Shown: one piece after another, positions 1 to 8,253 of the stretch
Numbering within the stretch: the first letter of the stretch is position 1
Layout of the letters: each line of letters starts with the position of its first letter
Source of the DNA: Blautia hominis
GTDB lineage: Bacteria; Bacillota; Clostridia; Lachnospirales; Lachnospiraceae
Reading direction: 5' to 3'
DNA: 64,000 nt
Assembly: GCA_002270465.1 (NCBI GenBank)
Contig: NQOF01000011.1
Span: forward strand, 1 to 64,000
Made by a program: the position numbers and the translations under genes
The notes under the pieces: model-generated
Told to the model about the DNA's origin: nothing
What the model saw: only the letters and a program-made list of their open reading frames with translations
Databases searched by the model: none

Positions 1-104
1 TTGTTGAGGGTACAAACAGCAAATTGAAAATGATAAAACGTACCATGTATGGTCGTTGTGGCAAGGAATTATTGGCCGCAAAGCTTATATTGTCAAATCG
101 CTAA
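1..104 (+). CDS. ISL3-type transposase, C-terminal end (cut by window edge)
   Basis: Only the last 33 codons are in the window. They start in frame at base 3 and end with TAA at 102-104. The peptide begins VEGTNSKLKMIKR and continues with MYGRCG, which fits the conserved tail of ISL3-family DDE transposases (a V-E-G-x-N-x-K-[IL]-K-x-[IL]-K-R pattern followed by a Y-G-[RY] motif). The catalytic residues lie outside the window, so activity cannot be judged. Downstream at about 119-131 is the string GGAAGAACCC, which could be the right terminal repeat because ISL3 ends often read GGGTTCTT on the other strand; this is a weak inference. Confidence 0.75.
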   Translation, partial: VEGTNSKLKMIKRTMYGRCGKELLAAKLILSNR

Positions 105-327
105 TACGGATAATTGCGGAAGAACCCTAAAACTCCGTGCACATGGTGCAGTGTTAGCGGAATATACACCAATATAATAACTTCATTTCCGACCTGCACC
201 AGATAAAAATATTTTATTCAATGAATGATAAAATGTTATATCTACCGAACGATATTTAAAGTTATTATAATGCATGCAATAAGCTATTTTCAGATACACA
301 AGCAAATCAAATAGAGCCAAACGACAT
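105..327. other. gene-free stretch beside the IS remnant
   Basis: AT-rich sequence between the transposase tail and the guaA terminator. I see no credible coding frame; the 79-codon open frame on the minus strand here has no ribosome binding site and overlaps the guaA terminator. Confidence 0.5.
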
Positions 328-369
328 AAAACAACCCCGAAAATGCCCATTTTATCAGCATTCCCGGGG
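328..369 (-). terminator. intrinsic terminator of guaA
   Basis: On the minus strand the stem CCCCGGGAATGC pairs with GCATTTTCGGGG across a short AT-rich loop and is followed by TTGTTTT. It starts about 10 nt after the guaA stop codon. Confidence 0.85.
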
Positions 370-378
370 TTCTGTCCG

Positions 379-1923
379 TTATTCGAATTCAATCGTAGCC
401 GGCGGTTTCCCCGTACAATCATACATAACCCGATTAATACGCTTCACCTCATTCACAATCCTACTAGTCACCTTCCCAATCACATCCCAAGGCACCTCCG
501 CGCTCTCAGCCGTCATAAAGTCCGTAGTAGTAACCGCCCGCAGCACCACTGCATAGTCATAGGTTCTCTCATCCCCCATAACCCCCACAGACCTCATATT
601 CGTCAAGGCCGCAAAATACTGCCCTATCTCCTTATCCAGCCCTGCATTGGCAATCGCCTCGCGCCAGATAGCATCAGCCTCCTGCACCATCTCCACCTTT
701 TCCGCAGTGACTTCCCCGATGATCCTGATTCCAAGTCCAGGGCCCGGGAACGGTTGACGGAACACCAGATAATCCGGAATTCCCAGTTCAAGACCGGCCT
801 TACGCACCTCATCTTTAAACAGATCACGAAGTGGCTCAATAATCTCTTTAAAATCAACATAATCCGGCAGACCACCCACATTATGATGTGATTTGATCAC
901 CGTAGACTCTCCGCCCACGCCGCTCTCCACAACGTCAGGATAAATAGTTCCCTGCACCAAAAAGTCAACGGTTCCGATTTTCTTAGCTTCTTCCTCAAAC
1001 ACCCGGATAAACTCTTCGCCGATAATCTTCCGCTTCTCTTCCGGCTCTTCCACGCCCTTTAACTTCTCATAAAACCGTTCCTGTGCATTCACTCTGATAA
1101 AGTTCAGATTATAAGGACCCGCCGGTCCGAATACAGCCTCAACCTCATCCCCTTCATTTTTCCTTAAAAGTCCATGATCCACAAACACACAGGTAAGCTG
1201 GTTCCCTACCGCCTTTGACAGCATAACAGCCGCCACAGAGGAATCCACACCGCCGGAAAGCGCACACAGCACTTTACCGTCTCCGACTTTCTCCTGGATC
1301 GCTTTAATACTCTCCTCCACAAAGGAGTCCATCTTCCAGTCTCCGGAACATTCACACACATTATATACGAAATTGGAAAGCATCTTCTTGCCTTCCTGCG
1401 TATGCAGCACTTCCGGATGGAACTGGACAGCATACAGATTCTTACCCGGATTCTGCACCGCTGCAACCGGACAATCAGAGGTATGGGCAATAATCTCAAA
1501 TCCCGGTGCTTCTTTTGCAATATAGTCATTATGACTCATCCAGCAAATTGTCTTCTCGGACACATTCTCAAACATTTTGGAAGACTGTTCCACCGTAACT
1601 TCAATCTTTCCATATTCCCTGACAGGCGCTGTGCCTACCTGACCACCCAACAAGTGCATCATAAGCTGCGCACCATAGCAGATTCCCAGAACCGGAATTC
1701 CCAGCTCAAAGATTTCTTTTGTATATGTGGGGGAATCCTCCAGATACACACTGTTAGGACCACCTGTAAAAATAATTCCCTTAGGCTGGATTTCTTTTAT
1801 TTTTTCAATATCTGTTTTGTAAGAATATATCTCACAATATACATTGCATTCCCGAACACGTCTTGCTATTAACTGGTTATACTGGCCGCCAAAATCAAGT
1901 ACAATTACGGTTTCTCTCTTCAA
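379..1923 (-). CDS. guaA: GMP synthase (glutamine-hydrolysing)
   Basis: Converts XMP, ATP and glutamine to GMP in the cytosol, the last step of de novo guanylate synthesis. The 514-residue protein has the full family layout: an N-terminal class I glutamine amidotransferase domain with the nucleophile elbow GICYGAQ and the HPEV catalytic histidine/glutamate, an ATP-pyrophosphatase domain with the P-loop ALSGGVDSS, and the C-terminal dimerisation/XMP-binding domain ending [10 protein letters not shown] place the start at a TTG at 1921-1923 because AGGAGGG lies 7 nt upstream on the minus strand and the protein then begins at the usual [13 protein letters not shown]. It stands alone, with its own terminator. 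A second guaA-like gene lies 2 kb upstream (4040-5341). I saw no purine riboswitch in the leader. Confidence 0.97.
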   Translation of the reverse strand: MKRETVIVLDFGGQYNQLIARRVRECNVYCEIYSYKTDIEKIKEIQPKGIIFTGGPNSVYLEDSPTYTKEIFELGIPVLGICYGAQLMMHLLGGQVGTAPVREYGKIEVTVEQSSKMFENVSEKTICWMSHNDYIAKEAPGFEIIAHTSDCPVAAVQNPGKNLYAVQFHPEVLHTQEGKKMLSNFVYNVCECSGDWKMDSFVEESIKAIQEKVGDGKVLCALSGGVDSSVAAVMLSKAVGNQLTCVFVDHGLLRKNEGDEVEAVFGPAGPYNLNFIRVNAQERFYEKLKGVEEPEEKRKIIGEEFIRVFEEEAKKIGTVDFLVQGTIYPDVVESGVGGESTVIKSHHNVGGLPDYVDFKEIIEPLRDLFKDEVRKAGLELGIPDYLVFRQPFPGPGLGIRIIGEVTAEKVEMVQEADAIWREAIANAGLDKEIGQYFAALTNMRSVGVMGDERTYDYAVVLRAVTTTDFMTAESAEVPWDVIGKVTSRIVNEVKRINRVMYDCTGKPPATIEFE

Positions 1924-2087
1924 AAAAGTGCCCTCCTGTTCTTTCGCATTCCTCAAAATCAGATTTTATTATAAAATATCCCGCTTCAATTTACAAGAAA
2001 ATTTCCTTTCCATATTCTAAAAACAGAATATCTGACAAAAATCGTCCCTGCAAAGCCCCATTCTTAGTAAACCTTACTTAGAGTGTG

Positions 2088-2990
2088 TCAAACGGGATTT
2101 ACATGAACCATGCAGTGTTTTACCAGCGGAAACTCCTTTTCAATGGCATCATGCACCTTCTGTGCAATCTCATGCCCTTCCTCCAGAGAAAGGGTTCCGT
2201 CCGCGGAGATTTCAATATCCACATACATTTTTGCACCAAACAGCCTGGTGTGCAGCATATCAATATTTAACACACCTGCCTGCTCCGAAATAATACCGCG
2301 CATCTGCTCCAGCGTCTCGTCATCACAGGATTTATCCACCATCTTGTCTATAGCATCCTTGAATATATCATAAGCCGCTTTTCCGATAAATAAACAGATG
2401 ATCACACTGGCGATAGGGTCTAAAATAGGATAACCCAATCTGGCCCCCAAAATACCGGCAAATGCACCGACCGATGAGAGGGCATCCGAACGGTGATGCC
2501 ATGCTTCAGCCATGAGCGCTCCCGAATTGATCTTTTTAGCTGCTGACCTGGTGTACCAATACATCCATTCCTTAAATACAATAGAAACAACAGCTGCCAC
2601 AAGTGCGATCACTCCCGGAACCACCGCACTGCTGCTGTTCCCTTTTATGATCTTCTCCAAACCGCTGATTCCGATACCAAGCCCTGTTGCCAGCAAAATG
2701 ACAGCCAGCACAATAGCTGCCACACATTCCAGCCTGTCATGCCCATACTGATGGTTCGCATCCGATTTTCTCTTCGAGATGCTGATTCCCAGCACGGCAA
2801 TGATAGTGCCAAACACATCGGAAGCGGAATGTACCGCATCAGAAATCATAGCCCCTGAATGGCCTATAATACCAGCAAGCAGCTTAAATAGTGACAACAC
2901 CACATTGCCGGCCACACTGACTCCGGATACGTGAAGTGCAATCTTCTTTGCCTTTTCGTCTGTTACAAATTCTTTCCTTACCTGTTCCAT
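2088..2990 (-). CDS. CDF-family divalent metal cation exporter
   Basis: Membrane antiporter of the cation diffusion facilitator family, which exports divalent metals (Zn, Co, Ni, Fe or Mn) in exchange for protons. The 300-residue protein shows hydrophobic helices through about residue 200 and the two metal-site helices with DAVHSASD near residue 50 and HHRSDALSS in the fifth helix, plus the cytosolic C-terminal ferredoxin-like domain (roughly 205-300, with HTRLFGAKMYVDIEI). The start at 2990 is set by GGGGAGG 7 nt upstream; the open frame runs further but without a second site. The leader carries a NiCo (czcD) riboswitch at 3106-3190, which points to Co2+, Ni2+ or Fe2+ as the exported ion rather than zinc. 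Confidence 0.95.
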   Translation of the reverse strand: MEQVRKEFVTDEKAKKIALHVSGVSVAGNVVLSLFKLLAGIIGHSGAMISDAVHSASDVFGTIIAVLGISISKRKSDANHQYGHDRLECVAAIVLAVILLATGLGIGISGLEKIIKGNSSSAVVPGVIALVAAVVSIVFKEWMYWYTRSAAKKINSGALMAEAWHHRSDALSSVGAFAGILGARLGYPILDPIASVIICLFIGKAAYDIFKDAIDKMVDKSCDDETLEQMRGIISEQAGVLNIDMLHTRLFGAKMYVDIEISADGTLSLEEGHEIAQKVHDAIEKEFPLVKHCMVHVNPV

Positions 2991-3074
2991 TTTAAATCCT
3001 CCCCGGTATTGATTCTTTATACTGCATAACTTCCTCTGCCGCTTCTTAATACCCGGGCTGTTTCCAACCATTTT

Positions 3075-3120
3075 AAAAAGCACCTGTGGAACAATAAAGT
3101 AATCTACTGTCCCACAGATG
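3075..3120 (-). terminator. riboswitch-controlled terminator (expression platform)
   Basis: On the minus strand CATCTGTGG pairs with CCACAGGTG and is followed by CTTTTT. The left arm overlaps the conserved CTGTGGGACAG end of the NiCo aptamer, so metal binding should prevent terminator formation and switch the exporter on. The mutually exclusive pairing is visible in the sequence; the direction of control follows what is known for this class. Confidence 0.85.
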
Positions 3121-3190
3121 CCCTATGCTCATCTGCTGTCACTAAAAGTGACCCGGCTATACGGATGCCCAGCATCCGTGCCTGCTCAGT
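3106..3190 (-). promoter_or_regulatory. NiCo (czcD) riboswitch aptamer
   Basis: Minus-strand sequence holds the conserved blocks of the czcD/NiCo class in order: ACTGAGCAGGC, a hairpin around TGGGCATCC, AGCCGGG, a hairpin TCACTTTTAGTGA, CAGCAGATGA, and CATCTGTGGGACAGT. These blocks and their spacing fit the four-way-junction aptamer that binds Co2+ and Ni2+ cooperatively and also answers to Fe2+. It sits directly upstream of the CDF exporter gene, the usual partner of this class. Confidence 0.93.
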
Positions 3191-3275
3191 TTGTACTGTA
3201 ATTTAAATGCAGTGCAAAGAAGTTTATGTTATTTTATGCCAGAGCAGGCCCATTAGTCAATGCTAATTTTTATAT

Positions 3276-3953
3276 TTAATTTTCAGTCTCTAATTCCTTG
3301 ATCACAATACCCATCCGTTTTGCACAGACAATGGCCTGTGTCATGTTGAGCACTACACCCCGCAGTTCTTCCTTGCCATCAGATATGATGATCCTGTCCA
3401 TATCACAGTCAGACATATCCACACCTTTAAGCGCAGTTTTGAAAAAGCTTGCGCCGGCAAGTTTTACCTGATGTAAGTCCAGATTATCCAGCCCGCATTT
3501 ACTCAGGCTTGACTCTTCCAGATTCGTGTCTTTGATCTTGACATAGCTCATTCTGGACGCATCCAGATTCATGTCAGAAAGATTACATTCCAGAAAGGAC
3601 ACATGACGCATAAGACTACCGTAAAAATCAGCTCCGACAGCCTTGCATGACTGAAAGGAACATCTTTTAAAATACACATCCGTGAGGCTAGTGTTGGAAA
3701 AGTCGCAGTTCTTAAAACGTACATCAGTAAAACTGGCTTCATCGAAGAAACAGCTTATAAACTTACAGTTTTCAAAAGCCATTTTTTTGAAGCGAAGCAG
3801 TTTTCCATCAAACTTAGTGATAAACACTCCCTTAAAACAGCAGCCTGTAATTTCTTCCTCAGATATTTTTGCATCTTCCAGAACAGAAACTACATCTTCT
3901 GTGACTGGAAGTTTCACAGGCGCTTTTGGTTCTTGAAACATCTTACTGTTCAT
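3276..3953 (-). CDS. pentapeptide-repeat protein
   Basis: The 225-residue protein is built largely of A(D/N)LXX-like pentapeptides from about residue 45 to 195, for example FENCKF, FKNCDF, VYFKRCSF, LIECNLSDMN-like and LDNLDLHQVKLAGASF segments, which fold as a right-handed quadrilateral beta-helix. It has no signal peptide, so it is likely cytosolic. Its function is unknown; some family members mimic DNA and protect gyrase, but nothing here shows that. Many of the repeats have cysteine or phenylalanine at the central position. It lies between the metal exporter and the second guaA-like gene, all on the minus strand, with no clear operon signal. Confidence 0.85.
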   Translation of the reverse strand: MNSKMFQEPKAPVKLPVTEDVVSVLEDAKISEEEITGCCFKGVFITKFDGKLLRFKKMAFENCKFISCFFDEASFTDVRFKNCDFSNTSLTDVYFKRCSFQSCKAVGADFYGSLMRHVSFLECNLSDMNLDASRMSYVKIKDTNLEESSLSKCGLDNLDLHQVKLAGASFFKTALKGVDMSDCDMDRIIISDGKEELRGVVLNMTQAIVCAKRMGIVIKELETEN

Positions 3954-4039
3954 ATTTTACCTACATTTCTCTTTCGTTTTAAATTTTAATGCAATACATT
4001 AACCACAAATATCCGCACTTTTTGCCTCAACATTTCGGG

Positions 4040-5341
4040 TTATTCCCATTCAATCGTAGCGTTTGGCTTCGGACTCATATCATAGCAGACACGGTTCACG
4101 TTTTTGACTTCTTTCATAATACGGTCAGTAATTTTAAGAAGTACCTTCCAGTCAACCTGCTCAATCGTTGCGGTCATGGCATCCACTGTATTGACTGCAC
4201 GGATGATCACTGGATATTCAAAGCTTCTGGCATTGTCACGTACACCGACTGATTTGAAATCCGGAACAACGGTGAAGTACTGCCATACTGTTTTATCCAG
4301 ACCTGCATTCTTGAATTCCTCACGCAAAATCGCATCTGATTCGCGCACTGCCTCAAGACGCTCCCTGGTAATTGCACCCAGGCATCGAACGCCAAGCCCC
4401 GGTCCCGGGAACGGCTGTCTGTACACCATTTCTTCCGGAAGCCCAAGCTCGATCCCACAGGCACGTACCTCATCTTTAAATAACTGTTTCAGAGGTTCCA
4501 CCAGTATAAACTGTAAATCCTCAGGCAGGCCGCCCACATTATGATGGGATTTCACCATTTTGGCTGTTTTTGTCCCGCTTTCCACAATGTCAGGATAAAT
4601 GGTTCCCTGTCCCAGGAACTCAATCCCTTCCAGTTTTCTTGCCTCTTCCTCAAAGACACGGATAAATTCCGCACCGATTATTTTTCGCTTCTGCTCCGGA
4701 TCATCCACATTTTCCAGCTTTGTCAGGAAACGCTCTGAAGCATCCACATAAACCAGATTTGCATCCATCTGGTCTTTAAACACTTCCACTACACTTTCGG
4801 ATTCACCTTTGCGCATGAGTCCATGATTTACATGCACACAGGTAAGCTGTTTGCCAATGGCTTTGATTAAAAGTGCTGCGACAACCGAGCTGTCCACTCC
4901 ACCGGATAAAGCCAGAAGAACCTTTTTATCTCCAACCTGCTCCCTGACGATCTCAATCTGGTCTGCAACAAAGTTTTTCATATTCCAGTTTGCTTCCGCA
5001 TTGCATGTTTCAAATACAAACTTTTTGAGGACCTCTGCTCTCTGCGCTCCGCACAGGCCCTGGTATTTCTCACTGCAGGATGCCGGCTCATGGTCAATTG
5101 CCATTACAGGGCTGCCTGCCTGGTAAATTTCCTGTCTAACATCAATGCGGACACCGTCAACCATATGGTTCGGTCCGCCGTTAATGATGATTCCTTTTAC
5201 ATTCGGGAGCTTTTCCAGCTCTTCTTTGGTAATATCGTGGGGATAAATCTCACTGTACACACCCATATCCCGGATTTCTCTTGCAAGTACAGTGTTCTCT
5301 GTGCTCCCCAGGTCAAGAATAACAATCATATCCTGTTTCAT
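4040..5341 (-). CDS. GMP synthase paralogue with a degenerate glutaminase domain
   Basis: The 433-residue protein aligns with the guaA product over its whole length but is about 80 residues shorter, all lost from the amidotransferase domain. The nucleophile elbow reads VMAIDHEPA instead of VLGICYGAQ, and the HPEV segment and most residues between it and the domain end are gone. The ATP-pyrophosphatase domain is intact ([23 protein letters not shown]-like [32 protein letters not shown]) and so is the C-terminal domain ending KPNATIEWE. The start at 5341 has AAGGAG about 9 nt upstream. I infer an adenylating amidotransferase-type enzyme that uses free ammonia, or takes it from a separate glutaminase. 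It may still make GMP, or may act on another substrate. Confidence 0.9.
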   Translation of the reverse strand: MKQDMIVILDLGSTENTVLAREIRDMGVYSEIYPHDITKEELEKLPNVKGIIINGGPNHMVDGVRIDVRQEIYQAGSPVMAIDHEPASCSEKYQGLCGAQRAEVLKKFVFETCNAEANWNMKNFVADQIEIVREQVGDKKVLLALSGGVDSSVVAALLIKAIGKQLTCVHVNHGLMRKGESESVVEVFKDQMDANLVYVDASERFLTKLENVDDPEQKRKIIGAEFIRVFEEEARKLEGIEFLGQGTIYPDIVESGTKTAKMVKSHHNVGGLPEDLQFILVEPLKQLFKDEVRACGIELGLPEEMVYRQPFPGPGLGVRCLGAITRERLEAVRESDAILREEFKNAGLDKTVWQYFTVVPDFKSVGVRDNARSFEYPVIIRAVNTVDAMTATIEQVDWKVLLKITDRIMKEVKNVNRVCYDMSPKPNATIEWE

Positions 5342-5417
5342 CAATACTTTCTCCTTTTGTATTTTCATATATTACACTGCCCATGAGAAATATATCTCCG
5401 GCAGATGTATACTCTGA

Positions 5418-6752
5418 TCAGACAAGTGACTGGTGCTGCCATTTCCCTCTTATGTAGCGGACCGTAAAACAAACAGCGCGGAACAGCCAGTCAATGGTCA
5501 TGGCTACCCACACGCCAAATACGCCCCAATGCAGTTTCACTCCCAGCAGTACCGAGAATCCAATGCGGAAAATCCACATGGAAACAATGGCAAGAAGCAT
5601 GGTAAAACGTACATCAGCTGCTGCACGCAGAGTATTCGGAAGTGAAAACGACAATGGCCATATGGTCACCACACATATGGAATGGTATATCAAAATTTTA
5701 TAAGCGTAATTACTGGCCTCTGCTGATAACCCATAGGCTCTGATGATGAAAGGCATAACAAGCATTAGCAATATGTTTATTCCTATCAGGGAAACATAGG
5801 CAACCTTCATCAGTTTCTTCGTATAATAATGTACCTGTTCAAAATCATTTGCCCCAACACACTGAGCCCCCACTGTCAGCAGTGCAAATCCAATGGACAT
5901 TCCCGGCAGGACCGCAAATGTTGCCACATTGTTTGACACAGCATTCGCTGCAATGGATGCAGTTCCAAATCCGGTGACAATACTGAGCACCAGGATTTTT
6001 CCAAGCTGGAACATACTGTTTTCCAGGCCGTTTGGTATGCCGATATACAGTATTTTCTTCAGAAGCATCCAGTCTGTTTTAAACGAAAACGGATGGTGGA
6101 TATGCAGAATTCTGCTCTGATTATTTAAAAGACACAGCATCACTACACAGGCCACACCTCTGGATACAAGCGTAGGAATCGCAACACCCTCCACGCCTCT
6201 GTGAAAGCCGTAGATGAGCAGCGCATTTCCTCCCAGATTGATGGCATTCATAAGCAAGGACGTCTTCATGGCAATAGTTGAGTTCCCCATTGCGCGGAAA
6301 ATAGACGCGCCTGCATTGTATAAGGCGATCATGGGTACAGACGCAAATACGATCAGCAGATAAACATTACAGTTGTACATAACGTCTGCTTCAATCTTTC
6401 CAAATACTCCATTGATAATAAGATTCTTCCCAAGATATCCAAGCACCATAATGATACAAGATGCTTTCAGGGTAAAGGACAGCAGTTGGTTTGTTGCCAG
6501 GCAGGCATTCTCAGCTTTCTTTTTCCCGATGAACTGACCTGCGATAACGGCTCCTCCTGTAGCCAGTGCTGTAAAAATGTTGATGATCAATACCATAACC
6601 GTATCGATCAATGATACACCTGAGACGGCAGCCTCGCCCACGCTGGCCACCATAATAGAATCGGCAAGTCCTACAAACGCCTGCAGAAACTGGTCGATAA
6701 TCAGCGGTATGATCAGCTTCCGCAAATCCGCATTTGAAAAGAATCGATTCAT
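5418..6752 (-). CDS. MATE-family efflux transporter
   Basis: Twelve-helix polytopic membrane protein of 444 residues of the multidrug and toxin extrusion family, which exports cationic compounds with Na+ or H+. The two half-repeats start at about residues 10 and 230 (ADLRKLIIPLIIDQFLQ; WMLLKKILYIGIPNGLE), and the family motif around QFLQAFVGLADSIMVA is clear. The start at 6752 follows GAGGGG; a longer frame upstream lacks a site. A promoter is visible at 6796-6824. The substrate is unknown. It overlaps nothing and follows the guaA-like gene by 76 bp but runs towards it, so co-transcription with 4040-5341 is possible. Confidence 0.93.
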   Translation of the reverse strand: MNRFFSNADLRKLIIPLIIDQFLQAFVGLADSIMVASVGEAAVSGVSLIDTVMVLIINIFTALATGGAVIAGQFIGKKKAENACLATNQLLSFTLKASCIIMVLGYLGKNLIINGVFGKIEADVMYNCNVYLLIVFASVPMIALYNAGASIFRAMGNSTIAMKTSLLMNAINLGGNALLIYGFHRGVEGVAIPTLVSRGVACVVMLCLLNNQSRILHIHHPFSFKTDWMLLKKILYIGIPNGLENSMFQLGKILVLSIVTGFGTASIAANAVSNNVATFAVLPGMSIGFALLTVGAQCVGANDFEQVHYYTKKLMKVAYVSLIGINILLMLVMPFIIRAYGLSAEASNYAYKILIYHSICVVTIWPLSFSLPNTLRAAADVRFTMLLAIVSMWIFRIGFSVLLGVKLHWGVFGVWVAMTIDWLFRAVCFTVRYIRGKWQHQSLV

Positions 6753-6795
6753 TTGTCTTCCCCTCACAATAAACTTTTGTATTTTGATAGGAACA

Positions 6796-6824
6796 ATTAT
6801 ACGCCCATATTTTTTTCAAAACAA
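6796..6824 (-). promoter_or_regulatory. promoter of the MATE gene at 6752
   Basis: Minus strand reads TTGTTT, 17 nt, TATAAT. The -10 box lies about 44 nt before the start codon. Confidence 0.7.
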
Positions 6825-6836
6825 GAGTCTCTTTTG

Positions 6837-7094
6837 TTATTTTTGCACCTTGTGCAGATATTTTTCCCTGGTAGCCATCCCGCCGCGGATATGACGCTCC
6901 TGCTTGTTCACGTCAAGAACCTTTCGGGCGCATTTAGCCAGCGAAGGATTAAGCTGCAGCAGACGCTCTGTAACGTCCTTGTGGACCGTACTTTTGCTCA
7001 CCTTGAACTCCCTGGCGGTCTGGCGGACGGTTGCGTTGTTTTCAATGATGTAGTTGGCTATGGATATAGCACGTTCTTCTATATAACTTTTCAA
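6837..7094 (-). CDS. spoIIID: sporulation transcriptional regulator SpoIIID
   Basis: Small DNA-binding regulator of the mother-cell sporulation programme, acting after sigma E and before sigma K. The 85-residue protein has the usual length and the family helix-turn-helix TVRQTAREFKVSKSTVHKDV at residues about 22-41, followed by the basic C-terminal region RGGMATREKYLHKV. The start codon is preceded by an AGATTTTTCC-type weak site on the minus strand. It is monocistronic and lies next to the CRISPR array. Its presence marks the host as an endospore former. Confidence 0.95.
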   Translation of the reverse strand: MKSYIEERAISIANYIIENNATVRQTAREFKVSKSTVHKDVTERLLQLNPSLAKCARKVLDVNKQERHIRGGMATREKYLHKVQK

Positions 7095-7255
7095 GGAAAA
7101 ATCTCCCGGAAACGTTGTTTTTACAATGTATGCCGGGAAATTTGGTTGTATGTCAATGCAAATTATTACTTAATGTAGTGTAGGATATTTGATTATACAT
7201 GACTGTGGGATGGCAGGCGACCATTGCTATTGCCACCTGGATATCAGTTTTAATT

Positions 7256-7995
7256 CAATTAACCTACGCTACCGCAAAGGCAGCGGCTCTATCATGTGAT
7301 GCAAATGTGGACCGTACCGCGAAGGCAGCGACACAAAGTAGGCGATAATTGCCCGGCCCCCAGGGTATTTCAATCTACGCTACCGCGAAGGCAGCGACCT
7401 TCACCCTTTGCGTCAGATACAGCCTGGTTGACATTTCAATCTACGCTACTGCGAAGGCAGCGACAAATCTATGGTTTTACTGAGATATCAGAGCGATTAA
7501 TTTCACTCTACGTTACCGCGAAGGCAGCGACAAAGATTTGTATAGTCTCATTTCAAAATGATGTTATTTCAATCTACGCTACCGCGAAGGCAGCGACATT
7601 TGAACGGTGTGAGAAGCCGGAGGAGGTATAGATTTCAATCTACGCTACCGCGAAGGCAGCGACTGGATGCGCTTGAAAGAAATTGTATTTATTTGAGATT
7701 TCAATCTACGCTACCGCGAAGGCAGCGACGGGCCTATGAGGCATATAAACTGCTTTACCCGATAATTTCAATCTACGCTACCGCGAAGGCAGCGACGATT
7801 CCTTTTTGACACCTTAATCCCTGAGTATAACATTTCAATCCACGCTACCGCGAAGGCAGCGACCCTCGGGGTTTGTTAAAGTATTGATAAAAGTATCATT
7901 TCAATCCACGCTACCGCGAAGGCAGCGACGCTCTGGCGTCATGGGCGTTCCCGCTGGTATTTTATTTCAATCCACGCTACCGCGAAGGCAGCGAC
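7256..7995 (-). CRISPR. CRISPR array, type I-C-like repeats, no cas genes in the window
   Basis: Twelve repeats of 32 bp with spacers of 34-35 bp. On the plus strand the repeat begins ATTTCAATCYACGC and ends TACCGCGAAGGCAGCGAC; the reverse strand (GTCGCTGCC ... GTGGATTGAAAT) matches type I-C repeats. Intact repeats start at 7367, 7433, 7500, 7566, 7632, 7698, 7765, 7832, 7898 and 7964. Two degenerate repeats (about 7256-7287 and 7301-7332) sit at the left end with only 13 bp between them. The three right-most repeats carry CCACGC, the next seven CTACGC, and the 7500 copy has two further changes. Degeneracy on the left and a promoter on the right show transcription on the minus strand, with the leader to the right. 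Confidence 0.95.
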
Positions 7996-8188
7996 AGCAA
8001 AAATGCATAAACACTCTCACTATTTTTTGTATATAATACCACATTACCCTCACATTTACAATTAATTTCCACTGATTCATCCCATTTCTCCCAAATTCCC
8101 TTCTACCTTTAACCGCATATCAAGTGCGAATCCCCCGGCAAATTCATGTGCACTGTCATTTCGCACCAGAAAATCCCCTCCTATACAC
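7996..8188 (-). promoter_or_regulatory. CRISPR leader
   Basis: AT-rich gene-free sequence directly beside the best-conserved repeat. It contains a promoter-like pair on the minus strand, TTGTAA at 8056-8061 and TATTAT at 8033-8038 with a 17-bp spacer, placed to transcribe into the array. Confidence 0.6.
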
Positions 8189-8217
8189 TTGACATCACCC
8201 TTCCCCACGTATATTGT
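8189..8217 (+). promoter_or_regulatory. promoter of the gene at 8254
   Basis: TTGACA at 8189-8194, 17 bp, TATTGT at 8212-8217, about 37 nt before the start codon. Confidence 0.65.
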
Positions 8218-8253
8218 ATATAAAAAGCAACACCACCCCAAAGGAGGCATAAC

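Noticed and set aside
1924-2087. Purine riboswitch upstream of guaA
   Set aside because: The conserved core and kissing loops of purine aptamers are not present.
7296-7809. Open frames through the CRISPR repeats (FQSTLPRRQR-type peptides)
   Set aside because: They are translations of the 32-bp repeats and unrelated spacers and have no ribosome binding site.
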